A stretch of 64,000 bases of DNA from Hemerocallis citrina (taxonomy: Eukaryota; Streptophyta; Magnoliopsida; Asparagales; Asphodelaceae), in assembly GCA_017893485.1 (NCBI GenBank), contig CM030366.1, positions 181,809,981 through 181,873,980 of the forward strand. The letters run 5' to 3'. The notes below the pieces were generated by a model, which worked only from the letters and a program-made list of their open reading frames with translations, was not told where the DNA came from and did no database searches. This document shows positions 57,415 through 64,000 of this stretch, piece by piece. The translations under genes and the position numbers were made by a program. Position 1 is the first letter of the stretch. Each line of letters opens with the position of its first letter.

Positions 57415-57618
57415 TGAAGAAAAACAAATTTTGGGGGAAAATGATTCTTATTATTGTTATCTTCTTATTCTTTATTGTATACATCTGTATATAAGAATTA
57501 CATTCTTGGAGGAGAAGAAAAGGGATTGAGAGAAGATTAGGGGATGAAAGATTTGAGGAATTATTTCCTATAGATTAGGAAACAGAATATACATATTAGG
57601 ACTTACTACATTTCAACA
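57415..57618 (-). repeat. Copia 5' LTR
   Basis: Pairs with 43783-43986; flanked outside by AACAG (57619-57623). Confidence 0.9.
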
Positions 57619-57623
57619 AACAG

Positions 57624-57705
57624 TAACACAATGCTCGGCGTTTTTTTTGATATTGCCTGGAGTTTAGAAACGCCGGGTCCGGACTACCTGGCGTTTCGCA
57701 AAACG
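57624..57705. other. CCGGCG hairpin segment, left end of the host element
   Basis: Self-complementary pieces such as CTCGGCGTTT, AAACGCCGGG and CTGGCGTTTCG lie here and resume after the solo LTR at 60984; they pair in style with 63030-63120. Confidence 0.55.
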
Positions 57706-60700
57706 TGTAATACCCCTCAAAATAAAATGATTTATTTTGCATTAGTAATTAATATTAAATCTGTAAAGTTGACTATTTTGACTATTTTCTTGAAATTGCA
57801 ATTTTGCACGTGCAACACACGTGCAGAGTTATGAATTTTTAATTTTTAAAAAGTTATGGTTAATAATTGATTTTTCCTTATTTATTTATGATATTTTAAT
57901 TTTTAGATTTATTTAAATTAATTTGACTATTTTTACAAATTTGTCAATTTTACACGTGCAAAACACGTGCAAATATTTTAGGTGCAAATATCCAATTTTA
58001 TATTTTTATTAAATTCTCCTAATTATATTTGATTCTATCCTAAATTTTGGAATTTTTATGAATAAAGAAACTATTTTTATAAATACCTCGAAAGTGAAGG
58101 GCTTTTATGTAAAAAGTCGTTTTGATCTCAAAAAAATAATAAAAATTCGTTTTTACTAATTTTTGGGCTTCCCATGGTTATCATTGAAATTTTAAATATA
58201 TTTAAATTTTATTTGGAGTTGATTTGGCAAAGATTTATACAAATATGGTGTTTTTACAAATATGAAATTTATGTAGAATCTTGTGCAAATGTTTTTCTGG
58301 AAAGTAAAAGTCAAATATTTTGATTGGAAAATATAATATGTATTATTAGATATTATTTCTGATTTTTTTGGATTTATATGAACATTTTATGATATATTTG
58401 CAAATATTACAAAAGGGAGAGCTTTTGTGCAAAATCGCCACCCTGAGTTGTAAATCCAAAATTTTCTTATTTACTGGGATGTAATGGATTGCTGGAAAAC
58501 TTGGTGATAAAAAGATTTGATTTGGTTTTGATTTTGTTAACCTATTTTAACTAAGAAAGGGGTTATATATGTAAAGTTATATTTTGGAAGGATTCTTTTG
58601 CAAAAGTGTTTCTAAAACCCTAATTCCTTATTTCCGGCCTGTATAAAAGAGGGTGTGCATCCGTCATTCACTGCAAAACACAAGTTTTATTATATTTTTG
58701 TTTTCTTGGTGACTGAAGAGGAGATCTTGGATTCTTTGCAAAGAGGAGATTCTTCATTTTGCTTCGTGATATTCGCTTGATCTCTCCAACTATGTGAGTG
58801 ATGTAAATTGTTTTGTTGTTGTTTGTTTTTCTTTGATTTGTGTATATTGTATGAGAATGATATGAATGTTTAGATTGATTTGGATGTTGAATATGTTAGA
58901 TGGATGAAAAATTGGATCTTTGAGAAGAACCCTAGATATTTGTATGTGAATGATTTTAGATTGTTGGAAACCTAATATAAATTGTGAGTAGACTTTTCTT
59001 TTGGATAATTGATGTGATTGAGTTTGACAGATGTTATGCATTAATTAAATTAAAGATGATATTTTTGGACTATTGGTGAGTTGGATAAAAACAACTTGGC
59101 CATGTTGAGGATGAATTTAGTTTGTTTATGAATCAACTATAGAAAATAGTTGAGATTTAGTTGAGAAATTTTGTGAATGATTAATGGTTTAGAGGACCAT
59201 GTTTTGAGGATTTGAGTTATGAGGATTTAAATTGGGGATTTGTGATTTTTGTGAAAGATGTTGTCTAAATTTGGATTCTCAAATGCTAAGTTTAAATCTA
59301 ATTATTTTGATATTAATAAGATTTAGAAAATAAAACAAAGTTATTTGATATATGACTGATTCTTAAAAATCCTAGTTAACATATGCACAATCTAAATTCT
59401 GCAGACTGTAGGCCGACAGTCGACTGTTGTGAATTCTCAGTCAACTGGTACGACCCGGCTGCTATGTTCTTTAGTTGTATTGAAATTTCTCTCTGGTAAG
59501 TCGACTTATGAATTTTACAAGTCGACTTATAATACTTAGAATATTTTCTTAAAGATTTCTGGAATTTCTCTCTGGTAAGTCGACTTATGACTTTTATAAG
59601 TCAACTTATAACACTTAGCTTAATTTCTTAAAATCATGAAATTTTCTTTCTGGACAGTCGACTTATGCTTTCTATAGTCGACTTATACTGATGTATTCTT
59701 ATAATTTTGAATTTTCTTTCAAATGATTTATTCTCTAAATGTTCTAAGCTATAACTCATTATTTTATACTTTATCTTCTATTGAACATATGTTTTCAAGA
59801 TGATATGTTAAGTTGAACAATTTATGTTGGAAGATTGGTTTAGATATTTGAGTTTGGGTCTCTAGAGGGTGTGTGTGACCCTAGTATACCGGCGGTTGAG
59901 TTTATTATGTTTGGGCCTGTTGAGGCATTTTAGTTGTTCAGTTGTTGAGTTAAGTTCGGTGGGGTACACGAACTTTAGGAGATTCGTTAAGTAATTAAAT
60001 AACCTAAAAATGATAAGGACAGGCACTAGTGGTGATATGATGAACGGGAACATGAGTTATGGACCTCAGTATGGCTTTCGGTGTGAGATAATCCCCGGAA
60101 TTATCCCGGTAAATTACCTGTGGTGTGGGATTTATCTCCGAAATTATCGGGGTCGAGGCGACGCACATGTGGTATTCATGTGATGAGGGTCATTGCTGCG
60201 GTGTGAGATAATCCCCGGAATTATCCCGGTAAATTACCTGTGGTGTGGGATTTATCTCCAAAATTATCGGGGTATGGGCTAATACTCACAGTTTATCTTT
60301 ATCTCGTAGTAGTCATCGTGTTAGGATTAGTTGCATAGCGGGGATTGAACCTTATAATGTGGAGACGTTAAGGGCTTGCACCGGACCTATGTAGAATGAG
60401 ATGTATAGAATCCGACAAGTACGCATTAGAGAGTCAGCATATAGCCTTGTGTCTTTCTTGACTTGGTTTTTCGCATGTGTTTTCCTATTTTCTACACTTG
60501 ACACTTAGTTTAGTTCCACTTGATATTTACATGTTTCCTTGCTATGTCATATTTTAGGTATTCTTGTTTATTACATGTTGTTTAAGAATCCATGCTTAAT
60601 GTTTATTTATGTTGATTGCTTTCATGTCACTCACACCATTTATGGCTGACCTCTTTAGTTTTGGGGGTTAGGGATCATCTCTAGCCTCATATGTTACATG

Positions 60701-60978
60701 TTGTTGCTTAAAGTTTGGAGGTTTGGATACTTGAGATAGTTTTGGAGATAAACTAATGTAATAGAGCTTTTGTCTAATATTTGTAAAAGAAGTGTTGTAA
60801 AAAGAAAGTTGTAATTCAAGGTGTTTTGTATTCCGCTGTGCTTTGTAAACAATTGATATAATAAAAAGTTTTAATTTTTCCTGTATTTGGTTGCTATGTT
60901 TACTATTACATTGAAGTTAATGCTGGGAATTGTGCCACGTATTTCTAAGATATTATATTAGAAATTCGGGGCGCTACA
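57706..60978 (+). mobile_element. 3.3-kb solo LTR, plus orientation
   Basis: It starts TGTAATACCCC and ends GGGGCGCTACA. The flanks AAACG (57701-57705) and AAATG (60979-60983) look like a 5-bp duplication with one C-to-T change. It is the inverted counterpart of 32325-35669. It contains a TATAAAAGAGGG box (58644-58655), a GTCGAC cluster (59410-59690) and hairpin repeats (60075-60270). No internal genes are present. Confidence 0.82.
58644..58655 (+). promoter_or_regulatory. TATA box of the 3.3-kb LTR
   Basis: TATAAAAGAGGG, kept in both LTR copies, lies shortly before a leader with a potential transcription start. Confidence 0.6.
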
Positions 60979-60983
60979 AAATG

Positions 60984-61190
60984 CCGCTGCAAACGCCATC
61001 CTTGCCTCTGCCGGGGAAACTATGAGATTCCCCGGTGCATTTAAACGCCGAGGTTTTGTTTTTTAAAATTTAAATTTTTACCGTTATTTCATATACCCCG
61101 GCACCGGGGTATGTTTTAATCTTGGCTAAAGTGCTAACTGAAGTACTTTCAAAATATGAAACAAAAATACGAAATGGAGTATATAATTAA
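60984..61190. other. CCCCGGC hairpin segment
   Basis: GCCGGGGAAAC..GATTCCCCGGTG and ATACCCCGGCACCGGGGTAT are strong inverted repeats, continuing the host element broken at 57705. Confidence 0.6.
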
Positions 61191-63010
61191 TTAGCCTTTC
61201 AGGGCTCTGCACAACATTGCCATATGCATTAACATTCCTGAGGCTGACAGAATCCATCAACATTCATATAAAATCAGTTCAATATTAGATGTTGCCAGAA
61301 ACTTTCATAAAGAACTACATCACATAAAGAAACTTTCATATAAAATCTTTCAACTTTCATAATACATTACATAAAGTTCAATATTAGATGTTGCCAGAAA
61401 CTTTCATAAAACAAAGCAAAAGAACTACATCAGTTCCTACTTAAGAAGCCATTTGAGAAACTCCACCACGCATAACTTAGCTAAGCCCAAATTGACAATG
61501 GCGATAACCTGCAAAATGAACAATGAGTCAATAAAAAGGATATCGAACTTCTAAACTAATGAATGTATATGGTAGAGTGGATTATCAAATGCATAAACTA
61601 ATGAATGTAAGCAATAGCACAATATATAATTAGCAGAAACATCTCTCTTGCATCATGAAACATTATCATAAGTCTAATCCTTCCCCTGATGTCAAAGAAG
61701 GAAAAAGTGGAACCATTCAACTAAGTAAATGTGAATGCAAGGATGACTCCTGGATAACTAGAGTTTACTACTACCGAAGGAGAGGACAAAAACAAAGAAA
61801 GAAACAATAAGAAAAGAAATGGAAAAGAACAACTACAATTAAAGATGATAAAACAACCATACATACATGAAAGGATCTCCTATATAACTAGAGTTTGCGT
61901 TGAATTGTTATGTACCATAAGCTACATACTTATTACAAGTGTGAATGTGAGACCTTGAATCTTCTCAAAGACGATAAAACAACCATACATACATCAAACT
62001 GTCAAGGAAAGAACTAACACAAAATTGTACTCAATCAGAAAACAAACAATTAACCTCTAAAAATAGGTATGAATATTGCAAGATCAAAACTCCATTTAGT
62101 GACAGATAATGAAACAAAGAATTAAAGGTCTTAGAGTAATTATTCACTTTTAATTCTTGGTTTAACTAAGCCATTCGATCTCTGTTTACTCCAATTTTCT
62201 ATTCAAATATAAGATAAATGACCAAGTCGGATCTGACTTATTCCAATTAATACTACATGATGCTTGGTGATGAAAGCATTCAAGAGGAATGATGTGCGAA
62301 TAAAATTCAATAAGTGAAATATTCATTTTTCTACATCTAATGAGATCATGCAAGAGAGGTGTTGTTTTGTGCTATGAAAATGGTGTGCGACCAATCAACC
62401 GAGCCCTACTCTCAAACAACCAAACAAATGTTATATAAGTAGCGGAGATGAGCATTGTAAAAACACGACAACTCTAACAAACATCACCGAAGTTGTCAAA
62501 GTTGTTAATCTTTTAACTTACTATCATCCTTTTAAACTATGAGCCTCATTTTCATAATTCCCTAGCTATTTATAAGAAGTTGTTTACACGTAGCAATAGC
62601 TTAAACCTATTCCAAAATCCAAAATCCAAAATCTACCACTAAATTAGCTTAAACCTATACCATGCTAAGACGATCCTAAACCTACAAATCTAACGAATAG
62701 TTCAACAAGAATATAATAAAAAATCTAAATCAAAATGAAAGAATAGTCACCTAGGGTTTATGAAAGAGAGAGATTGAGGAGGATAATGGCGACGAAGGAG
62801 AAGTGAAGGAACGACGGCGGCGACGAGATCGAACGGTGGCAGGCGGCGAGATCGAACGGTAGCAGGCGACGAGATCGAGACGGCGGTGTCGAAATCGAAG
62901 AAAGAAAGAGGAACGAAGTGGATATTGGGTTTCGGAGAGATAGGGTTTCGTCGAGGAGATTGGGTTTCGTGCGAGTTTAGGGGAAAGTGAAAAAGAGAGA
63001 GGGAAGTGGC
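61191..63010 (-). other. Captured gene-like DNA, minus strand
   Basis: Read on the minus strand, 63000-62750 is a CT- and CCCTA-rich plant leader ending AAACCCTAGGTGAC, a plausible first splice donor. Near 61445-61515 an acceptor-like CAG is followed by a 23-codon frame (VIAIVNLGLAKLCVVEFLKW) to a TAG. The middle is AT-rich and intron-like. No protein family is recognised. Confidence 0.4.
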
Positions 63011-63019
63011 GAATTTAGG

Positions 63020-63120
63020 GCGCGGGAGGGGGGTTTTCCCCGGCGTTTGAAAATGCCGGGTCTTGACGAAACCCGCTGGCGCTTTTTAACAAACACCGGG
63101 GAATGCCCCGGCGAAACACC
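63020..63120. repeat. CCGGCG hairpins, right end of the host element
   Basis: CCCCGGCGTTTGAAAATGCC, CCGGGGAATGCCCCGGC and related words form stem-loops close to the proposed right TIR at 63168. Confidence 0.6.
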
Positions 63121-63461
63121 CCAAACACAGGGGTACTTCTGCCAGATATTCCTACATATTTTGTAGTAGGACGATATATTTGCCCAAAAAGATTATCCTT
63201 ATTTGAATCGTGAAACGGGTCTTATTTAATCATATATCTCCCGTTCCCTTTTCTGGTATGAATCTACCATTTTCAACAAGGGAAAACTTTAGTTGGTCAT
63301 GTTCCTTTTACGAAAAATGAAAAAAGATACACAAGAAGTATGTACACAACTTTTTGTTAGGTCTCCCTGCAATACGATTATCAAATGGAACCACTGCTCC
63401 AGTTTGAATCTAGTAGCGACATGAGTGGTTTGTACATGTTTGTACTCTACAGCACATTTGC

Positions 63462-63462
<1 letters not shown>

Positions 63463-63514
<52 letters not shown>
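63463..63514. repeat. (AC)n microsatellite
   Basis: About 50 bp of CA/AC repeat, the only long dinucleotide tract here that is not TA or GA. Confidence 0.97.
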
Positions 63515-63517
<3 letters not shown>

Positions 63518-63704
63518 ATATTTGGCTGGGACTCTGTTCGAGTCCTATCCGTATGATCAAAAACTAAAAATAAAAATAAAAATAAAAAACAAAAAAAAAA
63601 ACAAAAAAACTCGCTATTACTAAATCTTGAATTGGCCGTCGAATGAGCTTGGCCAGTAATAACTTCAATCACGGATTCATGAGCAGATTTTCAGACATTG
63701 GAAA

Positions 63705-64000
63705 TGTCAGAAGTGTCGAGCGTATGTCTTGCATACTTGGCTTCGTTATGAAGCGAAGGAGGTCGAAACATCGATGAAGAGAAGTGAAGAAACAACATTA
63801 GTAAGCAAAGCAATTAACGGTCGACTATGCAATTGGTAGTCGACCTTCCCGACTATTTGTTTGGGGATGAGTTAATTGCGGTCGACTCCCTTTACGCAGT
63901 CGACCACCACGCACAGCTGGAAACTTATTGGGTTGATTATTTGTGAATCTTTTGGGCCCAACTTCTTCTACAAGTTAGATTGTACGACTCCTATCGTGGG
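63705..64000 (+). mobile_element. Left part of a copia-type LTR, cut by the window
   Basis: From TGTCAGAAGTG onward the sequence has GGTCGACT words and ends with ACAAGTTAGATTGTACG, which parallels the LTR-like units at 40784 and 42678. Confidence 0.4.

Larger units (their letters stand above)
43783..57618 (-). mobile_element. Ty1/copia retrotransposon, split by a gypsy element
   Basis: LTRs of 204 bp (43783-43986 and 57415-57618) start TGTTGAAATG and end CTTCA on the minus strand, and the 5-bp duplication AACAG flanks both. The order protease, integrase, RT, RNase H on the minus strand is that of Ty1/copia. No recognisable gag is present, and a 1.14-kb internal segment is duplicated. LTRs differ at more than ten positions, so the insertion is old. 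Confidence 0.92.
43771..63168. mobile_element. Probable CACTA-like element carrying later insertions
   Basis: TACTACAAA at 43771 faces its inverse TTTGTAGTA at 63160-63168, and the 3-bp word GGA flanks both (43768-43770 and 63169-63171), as in CACTA elements. Once the copia element (43783-57618) and solo LTR (57706-60978) are set aside, the remainder contains CCCCGGCG / GCCGGG hairpins near both ends and gene-like DNA between. The TIR evidence is short, so the call is tentative. Confidence 0.4.

Noticed and set aside
63289..63672. 127-codon frame with Cys-Val repeats
   Set aside because: Translation of the (AC)n microsatellite.

Overview
The window looks like a plant nuclear chromosome segment, most likely from a eudicot: it is AT-rich, uses GT-AG introns, carries a plant-specific B-box gene, and is packed with plant transposable element families (hAT, Mutator-like, Helitron, Ty1/copia, Ty3/gypsy, long-TIR MITEs, a SINE). 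I could not place the species. Only one ordinary host gene is convincing, a BBX20/21-type double B-box transcription regulator on the minus strand at 37956-39251. Almost everything else is mobile DNA, much of it nested.

Layout. 1-2983: right part of an hAT element with a nearly intact transposase; its right end lies in a degraded Ty3/gypsy element (2984-6965, minus strand). 7129-7159: a Helitron-like 3' end. 7260-8878: a Mutator-like element built of ACTCGC hairpins around gene-leader-like DNA. 8891-10240: old debris and an LTR remnant. 10244-17300: a chain of long-TIR elements, mostly separated by (TA)n tracts. It includes a Helitron (10577-12053) that carries a small Mutator derivative, and a Pack-type element (14275-16898) holding the last coding stretch of a LAMMER-type kinase. 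17370-18854: an inverted, truncated right end of the next element. 18930-31114: a 12.2-kb Mutator element with two genes, a three-exon FAR1/MULE transposase on the plus strand (exons intact by reading) and an eleven-exon Ulp1-like (C48) protease gene on the minus strand that carries three lesions. Its introns and spacers are filled with about 22-bp tandem repeats around GTTGCTAT.

31154-36605: further MITEs and a 3.3-kb solo LTR inserted in a poly-C run. 37432-37593: SINE-like insertion. 37956-39251: the BBX gene, with a Mutator-like hairpin element inserted just upstream and a 1.9-kb tandem duplication beyond it. 43771-63168: a probable CACTA-like element (TIR TACTACAAA, 3-bp duplication) that contains a Ty1/copia element (43783-57618), itself split by a Ty3/gypsy element (45450-53424), plus a second 3.3-kb solo LTR (57706-60978) and captured gene-like DNA. 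The window ends inside another LTR.

How the parts relate. The Mutator element is the one apparent multi-gene system here: a transposase, an accessory protease, and a dense array of one short motif that also survives in its small derivative at 10779-11767. This resembles the arrangement of plant VANDAL/Kaonashi Mutator elements, where an accessory protein recognises repeated motifs in its own element. That link is an inference. Exon borders were placed by eye from splice consensus and frame continuity; family names come from recognised motifs, with no search run.
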